DNA from: Solimonas sp966252075
GTDB taxonomy: Bacteria; Pseudomonadota; Gammaproteobacteria; Nevskiales; Nevskiaceae
Length of the DNA: 8,406 bases
Assembly (NCBI GenBank): GCA_966252075.1
Contig: CBINNP010000156.1
Coordinates: 1-8,406 of the forward strand
Reading direction: 5' to 3'
Positions within the stretch are counted from its first letter, which is position 1, and each line of letters opens with the position of its first letter. The notes below the pieces were generated by a model. That model was not told the DNA's origin. It worked only from the letters and a program-made list of their open reading frames with translations, and searched no databases. The translations under genes were made by a program, and so were the position numbers. This document shows, piece after piece, positions 1-5,894 of this stretch.

Positions 1-1
1 C

Positions 2-1429
2 AGCTTCTTCGCCGACGGCCGCCGCAGCGCATGGGTGGCCTGGGCGGTGGATGAGCCCAAACGCGGCCCGTTCGAGACGCATACGGCGGTCGACGCGGCG
101 CGCTATCCACGCCTGACCGCGGCCCGGGTGCCGCTGTCCAAGCACGACATCGACATCTTCTATCGGCACTTCGCCAAAGAAGCGTTCTGGCCGATGCTGC
201 ACACGTTCTGGGAGCGGGCACGGTTCCGCGAAGACCACTGGCAAGTGTTCTGCCGCGTCAACCGCGCCTTCGCGGAGAGAACGGCGATCGAGGCGGCGGA
301 AAACGCCGTGGTGTGGATCCACGACTACAACCTGTGGATGGTGCCGGCCTATCTGCGCGAACTGCGATCCGACCTGCGCATCGCCTTTTTCCACCATACC
401 TATTTTCCATCCGCCGACGTCTTCAACGTCGTGCCCTGGCGCCGCACCATCATCGGCAGCCTGCTGCAGTGCGACTACATCGGATTCCATATCCCACGCC
501 AGGTGGAGAATTTCGTCGATGTGGTGCGTGGGGCGGCGCCGCTCGAGATCATCGAGCGGCAGAGTTCGGCGCCACGCTTCGTCACCTCTGGCTGCGCCGT
601 GGGGCTGGAGCACTCCACCACCGAGATCGCCGCGGGTGATCGCCGGATCCGCCTGGGTGCGCACCCGGTCGGCATGGACCTGGATCGCGTTTCCGAGGTG
701 CTGACGCGCAACGATGTGCAGCAGCGAATGGCCGATCTGCGGCTTTCGCTCAAGGGCCAGCGCCTGATTCTGTCGATCGAACGGCTCGACTACACCAAGG
801 GCACGCTGGAAAAGCTGGGCGCTTTCGAGCAACTGCTCGATGAGCACCCCGAGCTGGTCGGCACGGTCACGCTGATCACGATCTGCGTACCGGCGGCCAA
901 GGAGATGACGGTCTACCGCCAGTTGCAGCGCAGCATCGAAGAGGCTGTGGGGCGCATCAACGGCCGCTTCTCGAAAGTCGGCTGGACGCCGGTGCAGTTC
1001 TTCTTCCGCAGCCTGCCGTTTCACGAGGTGGTGGCCTACTACGCCTGCGCTGACCTGATGTGGATCACCCCGCTACGCGACGGCCTGAATCTGGTGGCCA
1101 AGGAGTACATCGCGGTGCAAGGCCTGGCCGGCGGGCATGGCGTGCTAGTGCTGTCCGAGTTCGCCGGCGCCGCCGCCGAGCTCAAGGGCGCGGTTTTGAC
1201 CAATCCGCATGACATTCACGACTTGAAGAATGCCTGCTATCTGGGCCTCAACATTGGCCAGGCCGAGGCCGAGGCCCGGCTGCGGCAACTGTTCGACATC
1301 GTCCGCCACTACGACAACCGCCGCTGGGGCGAGGATTTTCTCGCCGCGGTATCGGCCGCCCCGGAGCCTGCGACGCCGGCGACCCCGCCGTCTGACAAAC
1401 CCGCGGCTTGCGCCACCGCGCAGCCTTGA
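2..1429 (+). CDS. ggpS: Glucosylglycerol-phosphate synthase, GT20 family (5' end outside window)
   Basis: Joins a glucosyl group from a nucleotide sugar (ADP-glucose in characterised GgpS) to glycerol-3-phosphate, the committed step to the cytoplasmic osmolyte glucosylglycerol. The frame is open from the first bases, and the visible N-terminus (FFADGR..WVAW) matches the interior of the family, so roughly 40 or more residues are missing. A GTG at 35 is in frame but internal. Of the 475 residues seen, the GT20 core is intact: HDYNLWMVP near residue 107, where YNLW is typical of GgpS rather than trehalose-phosphate synthase OtsA; FFHH..FPS; GFHIPR..ENF; ERLDYTKG near 260; PLRDGLNLVAKEY near 357; and LSEFAG. 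The last ~25 residues are a Pro/Ala-rich tail. Several gammaproteobacterial homologues carry an N-terminal HAD phosphatase domain, which cannot be judged here. The gene converges on tgt. GgpS over OtsA is a confident call. Confidence 0.93.
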   Translation, partial: SFFADGRRSAWVAWAVDEPKRGPFETHTAVDAARYPRLTAARVPLSKHDIDIFYRHFAKEAFWPMLHTFWERARFREDHWQVFCRVNRAFAERTAIEAAENAVVWIHDYNLWMVPAYLRELRSDLRIAFFHHTYFPSADVFNVVPWRRTIIGSLLQCDYIGFHIPRQVENFVDVVRGAAPLEIIERQSSAPRFVTSGCAVGLEHSTTEIAAGDRRIRLGAHPVGMDLDRVSEVLTRNDVQQRMADLRLSLKGQRLILSIERLDYTKGTLEKLGAFEQLLDEHPELVGTVTLITICVPAAKEMTVYRQLQRSIEEAVGRINGRFSKVGWTPVQFFFRSLPFHEVVAYYACADLMWITPLRDGLNLVAKEYIAVQGLAGGHGVLVLSEFAGAAAELKGAVLTNPHDIHDLKNACYLGLNIGQAEAEARLRQLFDIVRHYDNRRWGEDFLAAVSAAPEPATPATPPSDKPAACATAQP

Positions 1430-1453
1430 GCGCGAGCTGCGACCGGCTCCGTC

Positions 1454-1479
1454 CGGCGCCGCCTGCACAGGCGGCGCCG
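1454..1479. terminator. Hairpin between convergent ggpS and tgt
   Basis: The arms CGGCGCCGCCTG (1454-1465) and CAGGCGGCGCCG (1468-1479) are perfect 12-base reverse complements around a CA centre. In RNA the innermost pairs would open into a small loop. The hairpin lies 24 nt after the ggpS stop and one base from the tgt stop, so it could end transcripts from both sides. Neither strand has a U tract, so this is not a canonical intrinsic terminator; it may instead protect 3' ends or pause polymerase. Confidence 0.55.
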
Positions 1480-1480
1480 C

Positions 1481-2689
1481 TCAGTCGCTCAGGGCGCTGT
1501 CCGGGGCGCTCTGCCGGGAGCGGGCCGACTGCCCTTCCGGCGAGGCCAGGAAGGCTTCGGCAAAGGCCGCGTAGCGGTCTTCCTCGATCGCCGTGCGGAT
1601 GCGCTGCATCAGCTTCAGGTAGTAGTGCAGGTTGTGGATGGTGTTGAGCCGCGGCCCGAGCATCTCGTCGCAGCGATCCAGGTGATGCAGGTAGGCCCGC
1701 GAGTAGTTGCGGCAGGTGTAGCAATCGCAGTTCTCGTCGAGCGGCCGCGGGTCGGTGCGGTACTGGGCGTTGCGCAGCTTGAGCACGCCGGCGCTGGTGA
1801 ACAGGTGGCCGTTGCGGGCATTGCGGGTCGGCATCACGCAATCGAACATGTCGATGCCGCGCGCCACGCCCTGCACCAGATCGCGCGGCGTGCCGACCCC
1901 CATCAGATAGTGCGGACGATCCGCCGGCAGCGCCGGCCCCACGGCGTCGAGCACCTTGAGCCGTTCTTCCTCGGGTTCGCCGACCGACAAGCCGCCAACC
2001 GCGTAACCGTCGAAGCCGATCTCGCCAAGCTTCTGCAAGGACTCCAGGCGCAGATGCGGATGCATGCCGCCCTGGACGATGCCGAACAGCGCGCCCGGCT
2101 TGTCGCCGTGCGCAGCCTTGCAACGCGCTGCCCAGCGCGCGGACAACTCCATCGACTGGCGCGCCGCTTTCTCGGTGGCGGGGTACGGCGTGCATTCGTC
2201 GAACTGCATGATGATGTCCGAGCCCAGCGCCTCCTGGACTTCGATCGAACGCTCCGGCGACAGGAAGATGCGGTCGCCGTTGATCGGCGACGCGAACTTC
2301 ACGCCCTCCTCGGTGATCTTGCGCAGCCCGGACAGGCTCCAGACCTGGAATCCGCCGGAGTCGGTGAGGATCGGCCCGTCCCAGCGCATGAAACCGTGCA
2401 GGCTGCCGAAGGTATCGCGGATCAGCTGCTCGCCCGGCCGCAGCATCAGATGGAAGGTATTGCCGAGGATGATCTGGCTGCCGACCTCGCGCAGCTCCTG
2501 CGGCGTCACGCTCTTGACGGTGCCGTAGGTCCCCACCGGCATGAAGATCGGCGTCTCGATGCTGCCACGCGCGAATTGCAGGCGGCCGCGGCGCGCCTTG
2601 CCGGAAACGGAGAGCAGTTCGAACTTCAAGACGTCGGCCCGGTGGAAAAGGCGCGCATTCTCCCATGCGCGTTGGCGCTTTGCCGACAT
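1481..2689 (-). CDS. tgt: tRNA-guanine transglycosylase (queuine tRNA-ribosyltransferase)
   Basis: Swaps guanine-34 for preQ1 in GUN-anticodon tRNAs (Asp, Asn, His, Tyr), the base-exchange step of queuosine synthesis in the cytoplasm. The whole TIM-barrel family pattern is present. In 402-aa numbering these are the general base D110 in LTDSGGFQV, FDECTPYP at 163-170 with substrate-binding D164, VQGG near 205, nucleophile D283 in GIDMFDCVMPTRN, and zinc ligands C321, C323, C326 and H352 with the spacing known for the Zymomonas enzyme. The start is uncertain. The ATG at 2689 has GGAAG 8 nt upstream and gives 402 aa. An in-frame TTG at 2629 gives 382 aa and aligns exactly with the MKFEL start of the E. 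coli enzyme, but has no evident ribosome site. The C-terminus is a short Ser/Ala/Arg tail. It shares its strand with queA, but a plus-strand gene lies between them, and no yajC follows. Confidence 0.97.
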   Translation of the reverse strand: MSAKRQRAWENARLFHRADVLKFELLSVSGKARRGRLQFARGSIETPIFMPVGTYGTVKSVTPQELREVGSQIILGNTFHLMLRPGEQLIRDTFGSLHGFMRWDGPILTDSGGFQVWSLSGLRKITEEGVKFASPINGDRIFLSPERSIEVQEALGSDIIMQFDECTPYPATEKAARQSMELSARWAARCKAAHGDKPGALFGIVQGGMHPHLRLESLQKLGEIGFDGYAVGGLSVGEPEEERLKVLDAVGPALPADRPHYLMGVGTPRDLVQGVARGIDMFDCVMPTRNARNGHLFTSAGVLKLRNAQYRTDPRPLDENCDCYTCRNYSRAYLHHLDRCDEMLGPRLNTIHNLHYYLKLMQRIRTAIEEDRYAAFAEAFLASPEGQSARSRQSAPDSALSD

Positions 2690-2708
2690 CGACACGGCTT
2701 CCGGCGCT

Positions 2709-2737
2709 TTGACAGACCGGGCCGCGCCGCCTACGTT
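2709..2737 (+). promoter_or_regulatory. Candidate sigma-70 promoter for the DUF2937 gene
   Basis: A perfect -35 hexamer TTGACA (2709-2714) is followed after exactly 17 bp by a weak -10, TACGTT (2732-2737, 3 of 6 consensus). This would start transcription about 25 nt before the ATG at 2770. It overlaps the 80-bp divergent region shared with tgt. The weak -10 keeps this tentative. Confidence 0.4.
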
Positions 2738-2769
2738 GCAAGGCAGGTCCCAACTGCCGAATACGCACG

Positions 2770-3285
2770 ATGAGACTTCTGCTGGGTCTGGCCGATCGCC
2801 TGCTGTTCGCCATCGCATTGGTGGCGGCGATGCAGTTGCCGCAGTTCGTCGATCAGTACACGCAACGCTACGGCGGCTATCACCAGGCCCTGGTCGACAG
2901 CCTCGCCGAACACCAGCGCAACGCCGACCAGCATTACGGCGGCAACCTGGATCAGCTGATCGCCGACCTGCACGCCTCCAGCGCTGTCGGCATCCGCGAG
3001 ATCGGCGACAAGCTCGGCCGCGATCGCGGTCGCGAAGCCGAGATGCGCAGCGGCCTGGCGATCCTGGAGCGCGGCAGCCTGCCGGCGAAACTCTGGTATT
3101 TGGCCAAACATCTCGATGGCGACATCGCCGCCGGCACTTGCGCGGCCTTCGCGCCGGGCCTGCCGCTGAGCCTGGACGCCCTGCTCTGCGGCCTGTTCGG
3201 CGGCCTGCTGGCAACGCTGCTGTTCAACGCGCTGCGCAGTCTTCTGGGCGCCGGCTGGCGGCAACTGCACGGACTCGCAGACTGA
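2770..3285 (+). CDS. DUF2937 family inner-membrane protein
   Basis: This 171-residue protein has the layout of the DUF2937 family of proteobacteria, whose function is unknown. A positively charged start (MRLLLGLADR) leads into a membrane span at about residues 6-26. A long polar helical section follows at about 27-125, rich in Gln, His, Asp and Arg, with the YGGYHQALVDSL and RSGLAILE stretches. A second hydrophobic span lies at about 130-155 (LCGLFGGLLATLLFN), and a short basic/amphipathic end closes the protein. The two spans suggest both ends in the cytoplasm with the polar section in the periplasm, but topology is inferred. No strong ribosome site is seen before the ATG. It lies between tgt and queA on the opposite strand, 13 bp from the queA stop, probably as a one-gene transcription unit. 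The family call rests on my memory of the pattern. Confidence 0.8.
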   Translation: MRLLLGLADRLLFAIALVAAMQLPQFVDQYTQRYGGYHQALVDSLAEHQRNADQHYGGNLDQLIADLHASSAVGIREIGDKLGRDRGREAEMRSGLAILERGSLPAKLWYLAKHLDGDIAAGTCAAFAPGLPLSLDALLCGLFGGLLATLLFNALRSLLGAGWRQLHGLAD

Positions 3286-3291
3286 GAGTCC
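3271..3291. terminator. Small hairpin between convergent DUF2937 gene and queA
   Basis: GGACTC (3271-3276) and GAGTCC (3286-3291) are perfect 6-base complements around a 9-nt loop that contains the DUF2937 stop codon. There is no U tract on either strand. With only 13 bp between the convergent stops it is the sole visible candidate for ending transcription, but it is short enough to arise by chance. Confidence 0.25.
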
Positions 3292-3298
3292 GCTGACG

Positions 3299-4333
3299 CT
3301 ACGGCTCGATCTGCGGCTCGATCAGCATGGCGTCGCCGTAGCTGAAGAAGCGGTAACGCGCGGCGACGGCATGGCGATAAGCCGCCATCATTCGTTCGTA
3401 GCCGCCGAATGCGCAGACCAGCATCATCAGCGTGCTTTCCGGCAGGTGGAAGTTGGTCAGCAGCCTGTCGATGATGCGAAAGCGGTAACCGGGTGTGATG
3501 AACAGCCGCGTTTCGCCCTGCATCGGCGCCAGCGTGCCCTCGCGATCCTGCATCGCCGCCGCCGATTCCAGCGCACGCGTCACCGTGGTGCCGACGGCAA
3601 CGACCCGGCCACCGCGCGCGCGCGTTTGCACAATCTGCTCGCACAGCGCCGCGTCGATCGCAAAACGCTCGGCGTGCATGCGGTGCTCGGACAGATCGTC
3701 GACACGCAGCGGCTGGAAGGTGCCGGCACCGACATGCAGCGTCAGCGTCGCCGTCGTCACGCCGCGCGCAGCGATCGCATCCAGCAAGGCGGCGTCGAAA
3801 TGCAGGCCCGCGGTCGGCGCCGCCACCGCGCCCGGCTCGCGCGCGAATAAGGTCTGGTAACGCTCCGCATCAAATCCGTCCGGGGCGTGCTCGATGTATG
3901 GCGGCAGCGGCAAGCGACCGGCGCGTTCCAGAAAGGCCATCACGCCGTCGGCGCCGTCATAGCGCAGGTGGAACAGATCGTCGCTGCGTCCGAGTACCGT
4001 GAGGCGGTCGTCACCGATCTCGATCAGCCCGCCGGCACGCGGCTTCTTGCTGACGCCGAGCTGCGCCAGAAACTCCTGCGCATCGAGCACCCGCTCGACC
4101 AGGATCTCGACCTGGCCACCGGTCGGCTTGCGACCGAACAGCCGCGCCGGAATCACCCGCGTGTCGTTGAAGATCAGCAGGTCGCCCGGCGCCAGCAGCG
4201 CCGGCAACTCGGCGATCCGACGGTCGGCGAGCGAGGCGCCCAGGTGCAGCAGACGGCTCGCCGAGCGCGTCGGCGCTGGCATCTGCGCGATCAGTTCGGG
4301 CGGCAGTTCGTAGTGGAAGTCGGCGCGGCGCAT
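3299..4333 (-). CDS. queA: S-adenosylmethionine:tRNA ribosyltransferase-isomerase
   Basis: Transfers and isomerises the ribosyl part of S-adenosylmethionine onto preQ1 in tRNA, giving epoxyqueuosine. It therefore acts directly after the tgt product. The 344-residue protein is close to the E. coli length (356 aa). It carries the family signatures in order: DFHYELPPELIAQ at 5-17, FNDTRVIPARL at 55-65, AAPTAGLHF at 171-179, LHVGAGTFQPLR at 199-210, GTTVTRALES at 248-257, NFHLPESTLMMLV at 294-306, and YRFFSYGDAMLI at 327-338. The ATG at 4333 is chosen because the protein then begins at the conserved N-terminal strand; no clear ribosome site precedes it. Longer in-frame openings toward 4510 run antisense through the tRNA gene and are not credible. 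It is divergent from tRNA-Leu, with 63 nt between its ATG and the tRNA -10 box. Unlike the common queA-tgt arrangement, a plus-strand DUF2937 gene separates it from tgt. Confidence 0.97.
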   Translation of the reverse strand: MRRADFHYELPPELIAQMPAPTRSASRLLHLGASLADRRIAELPALLAPGDLLIFNDTRVIPARLFGRKPTGGQVEILVERVLDAQEFLAQLGVSKKPRAGGLIEIGDDRLTVLGRSDDLFHLRYDGADGVMAFLERAGRLPLPPYIEHAPDGFDAERYQTLFAREPGAVAAPTAGLHFDAALLDAIAARGVTTATLTLHVGAGTFQPLRVDDLSEHRMHAERFAIDAALCEQIVQTRARGGRVVAVGTTVTRALESAAAMQDREGTLAPMQGETRLFITPGYRFRIIDRLLTNFHLPESTLMMLVCAFGGYERMMAAYRHAVAARYRFFSYGDAMLIEPQIEP

Positions 4334-4396
4334 GGGCGTTGGAAAAAACCGGGGCGCGATTGTCGCAGATGCCCGCGCGCGTCGGCAGCGCATCGC

Positions 4397-4413
4397 TATA
4401 ATGGCCGCCCCGC
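4397..4413 (+). promoter_or_regulatory. tRNA-Leu promoter: perfect -10 box and GC-rich discriminator
   Basis: A perfect TATAAT lies at 4397-4402, 11 nt before the mature tRNA 5' end, and the bases after it (GGCCGCCCCGC) are almost all G or C. A GC-rich discriminator is the known hallmark of stringently controlled (ppGpp/DksA-sensitive) stable-RNA promoters. No good -35 hexamer is seen at the standard 16-18 bp spacing. Confidence 0.7.
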
Positions 4414-4501
4414 GCCGAAGTGGCGGAATCGGTAGACGCAGCAGACTCAAAATCTGCCATGGCAACCCCATATGAGAGTTCGAGTCTCTCCTTCGGCACC
4501 A
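4414..4501 (+). tRNA. tRNA-Leu (anticodon CAA, reads UUG)
   Basis: The acceptor stem GCCGAAG (4414-4420) pairs with CTTCGGC (4491-4497), followed by discriminator A4498 and an encoded CCA (4499-4501). The anticodon stem GCAGA/TCTGC encloses the loop CTCAAAA, giving anticodon CAA. The long variable arm closes with ATGG/CCAT, as expected for a class II leucine tRNA. The T arm is GAGAG, TTCGAGT, CTCTC. The body is 85 nt. The overall sequence resembles the E. coli leuX type, a known integration target for genomic islands. Confidence 0.98.
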
Positions 4502-4502
4502 T

Positions 4503-4600
4503 GACGGCATCCAAGGCCGTCCAAGGGCATCCAGATAGCCGCGCTATTGCGCGGTTTTTTGTTGGATTTCTCTCTTTTGAGTTCCAGTGACATCCACGGA
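4503..4600 (+). repeat. TCCA-containing 10-bp-period repeats 3' of tRNA-Leu (possible att arm sites)
   Basis: Directly after the tRNA CCA are three tandem imperfect 10-mers: GGCATCCAAG (4506-4515), GCCGTCCAAG (4516-4525) and GGCATCCAGA (4526-4535). Two more units, GTTCCAGTGA (4581-4590) and CATCCACGGA (4591-4600), follow the tRNA terminator. The TCCA cores begin at 4510, 4520, 4530, 4583 and 4593, one DNA turn apart within each group. GACGGC/GCCGTC (4503-4508, 4516-4521) can also form a hairpin. Clusters of such motifs beside a tRNA 3' end resemble arm-binding sites of P4-type tyrosine integrases, which is recalled knowledge. An att role is inferred. Confidence 0.45.
4537..4560 (+). terminator. 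Intrinsic terminator of tRNA-Leu
   Basis: The stem CCGCGC (4539-4544) and GCGCGG (4549-4554) closes a TATT loop and is followed at once by six T residues (4555-4560). The flanking A4537 and G4538 can pair with the first Ts. This is a textbook Rho-independent terminator, 36 nt after the tRNA CCA. A near copy is at 5696-5719. Confidence 0.92.
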
Positions 4601-5029
4601 CAGCCGGCGCTTGCGTCGGATAACTATCCGGGTACTTTCGGGCAGTAGTGTTATCGCTCGATTCCACGACTAGCCCTCCCACGCCGCGAACCGTGGCAAC
4701 GGCCTTGTACACGGCGTCGGTTAGGTAGCCATCGGCGTCAGTGCCGGCGATCGCCCGGCTGGCCGAGTCGTGGGCCATCTCGGAGATCGATGCCGCCGGC
4801 AGGCTGCTCGTGCCAGTGTGGTGACGATGATCGTGCGCGTGCCGTTGCAGGACGAGCGCTACCGCGTCCTCGATATCCGCGCATCGCAGGAGCCCGAAGT
4901 CGATGCGCTGCCGCGCCTGCACGGCGATCCGTTGATGGCACGCGCACGCCGAGGGTCTGCCCCCTGGTCAGTATCGATGGCGTAATCGACCAGCATCCCG
5001 TCGAGCCCTTCCGGTAGTGCCGCAAGGGC
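4561..5029. other. No convincing intact gene; decayed coding sequence likely
   Basis: No recognisable gene is intact in these 469 bases. The minus strand from about 4820 to 4650 reads as protein-like sequence with third positions rich in G and C (ATSISEMAHDSA-like and GYLTDAVYKAV-like segments). It has no plausible start, and it runs through the terminator and the tRNA in antisense without a stop, as expected of gene debris. A short plus-strand ORF (4770-4985) also has biased codons. CGGATA-AC-TATCCG (4617-4630) is a short near-palindrome. The position behind a tRNA 3' end fits the remains of an integrated element, but I recognise no protein family. Confidence 0.4.
4770..4985 (+). CDS. Doubtful small ORF, hypothetical
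   Basis: This 71-codon frame could start at ATG 4770 or more plausibly at ATG 4827, where a GGTGA lies 2-3 nt upstream (too close for a good ribosome site). From 4827 the product begins MIVRVPLQDERYRVLDIRA, with strand-like spacing and G/C at nearly every third position, so it could be a real short protein or a piece of one. The C-terminal part turns Arg/Ala-rich and shadow-like. I recognise no family. The overlapping minus strand is also biased, so the direction is uncertain. It is listed because it is the only plus-strand candidate between the tRNA and the SDR gene. Confidence 0.2.
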   Translation: MGHLGDRCRRQAARASVVTMIVRVPLQDERYRVLDIRASQEPEVDALPRLHGDPLMARARRGSAPWSVSMA

Positions 5030-5031
5030 TC
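5003..5031 (-). terminator. Hairpin at the 3' end of the lipoprotein gene
   Basis: GAGCCCTT (5003-5010) and AAGGGCTC (5024-5031) are perfect 8-base complements around a 13-nt loop. The outer arm overlaps the lipoprotein stop codon (5030-5032). There is no T run after it on the minus strand, so it is a probable but not canonical terminator or 3'-end stabilising hairpin. Confidence 0.45.
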
Positions 5032-5509
5032 AGGGAGCCTTGTAGGTGAACTCGTAGGCCTGGAGGTTTGTCAGTCCACCATCAGCCGTGGCGCCACCTT
5101 CGGCCACACGCACGGTGCCCACGGCGACGACGGGGACTTTCGCGCTGCAATCCGCATCGCTCGTCATCGACGAGACGGCCAGTACGAAATCATTCGGTGA
5201 ATCGGAAGCCCCTGAGTAGGCGGCCGGCAGAAATGTCGCGCTCGGACAGTCCACCTCAATCAAGCTGCTGCCATCGTAGGCCCCGTCCGGCAGCGTAAAG
5301 AGCACCTTGACGTTCGTGACGGCCGCGCTGGTGTGGTTGACGATGTGAAGGACCAAAGGGCCGTAGCCGGAGAACGTCGCGTACGGCTGCAAGTCCTCAA
5401 CGTCGGCTGATCCATCGTCATCACTACCACCTCCGCCTCCGCAGGCCGCCAACACCATGCATAAGGCAAACAGGGGGAAGGAGACCGCGGTTCCTTTCAT
5501 TAAGCGCAT
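5030..5509 (-). CDS. Small secreted lipoprotein, function unknown
   Basis: This 159-residue protein begins with a short basic start, a hydrophobic core (FPLFALCMVL) and the lipobox LAAC, with C23 as the lipidation site. It then has a Gly-rich and acidic linker (GGGGGSDDDG). Residue +2 is Gly, not Asp, so transport to the outer membrane is the default expectation. The mature part alternates strand-like segments and turns (about 51-72, 105-135, 148-157) and has two cysteines, C88 and C121, that could form a periplasmic disulfide. The pattern LVLHIVNHTSAAVTNVKVLF suggests an Ig-like or DUF11-like beta sandwich, which is a guess. ATG 5509 and ATG 5500 are both possible starts; neither has a strong ribosome site. 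It is the only gene that looks intact between the two similar terminators, and it is transcribed alone. Confidence 0.75.
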   Translation of the reverse strand: MRLMKGTAVSFPLFALCMVLAACGGGGGSDDDGSADVEDLQPYATFSGYGPLVLHIVNHTSAAVTNVKVLFTLPDGAYDGSSLIEVDCPSATFLPAAYSGASDSPNDFVLAVSSMTSDADCSAKVPVVAVGTVRVAEGGATADGGLTNLQAYEFTYKAP

Positions 5510-5695
5510 TGGACGCTGCTCGGTTCTAGTGGTTTCTGATTTTTACTGCTGGCGCCGGAACACGCCCGCCTGGGCAGGAGCGTACGACATCTCCATCGTG
5601 GTCAACTCGATGGCGTCGTCGATATGCCAGGCGTCTACCAGCAAAAATGCCAGCCGCCGGCGCTTCAGCTGCAGCATCGAAGAACCCCGGCGGAC

Positions 5696-5719
5696 AGCCG
5701 CGCCATGGCGCGGCTTTTT
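5696..5719 (+). terminator. Orphan intrinsic terminator, near copy of the tRNA terminator
   Basis: AGCCGCGCCATGGCGCGGCT (5696-5715) is a perfect palindrome ending in a run of five Ts (5715-5719). It reads as an 8-bp stem with a CATG loop. Including the following GTTGG it matches 4537-4565 at 26 of 29 positions. No plus-strand gene is evident just upstream, so the transcript it ends is unknown. Confidence 0.85.
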
Positions 5720-5882
5720 GTTGGCCTGCGATGACTCCGCTGACGAGCGGGCAAGGCGCCCGATCCGCAGCCCGTCCGAACCATCTCCCGCGGGCGGGCA
5801 TCCGCCTTGCGGACGTGTCGGGTCTGATCGCCGGCAGGCGCGCATGGGTCTCCGTTGTCCCCGCGCTCCCCCAATCGGCGAT

Positions 5883-5894
5883 CGTGTCGACACG
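5883..5894. promoter_or_regulatory. Perfect 12-bp palindrome, candidate operator for the SDR gene
   Basis: CGTGTCGACACG is a perfect inverted repeat ending 8 nt before the GGAG ribosome site of the SDR gene. Its position fits an operator or a small 5'-UTR hairpin near the ribosome site. No matching second copy was seen in the window, so regulation is only inferred. Confidence 0.3.

Noticed and set aside
1625..2773. 382-codon plus-strand frame antisense to tgt
   Set aside because: Antisense shadow caused by high GC content; the opposite strand carries all Tgt active-site motifs.
1248..2813. 521-codon minus-strand frame overlapping tgt
   Set aside because: Arg/Ala/Gly-rich alternative frame of tgt with no family motifs; it shadows the real gene.
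4011..4922. Long minus-strand open frame spanning part of queA, the tRNA and the region beyond
   Set aside because: It runs antisense through the tRNA-Leu gene (giving the VPKERLELS-type peptide known from tRNA shadows) and then overlaps queA in the wrong frame. Only its distal part may be gene debris.
4414..5719. Complete integrative element with attL and attR
   Set aside because: No second copy of the tRNA 3' end (CTTCGGCACCA) and no integrase gene could be found, so only a remnant is proposed.
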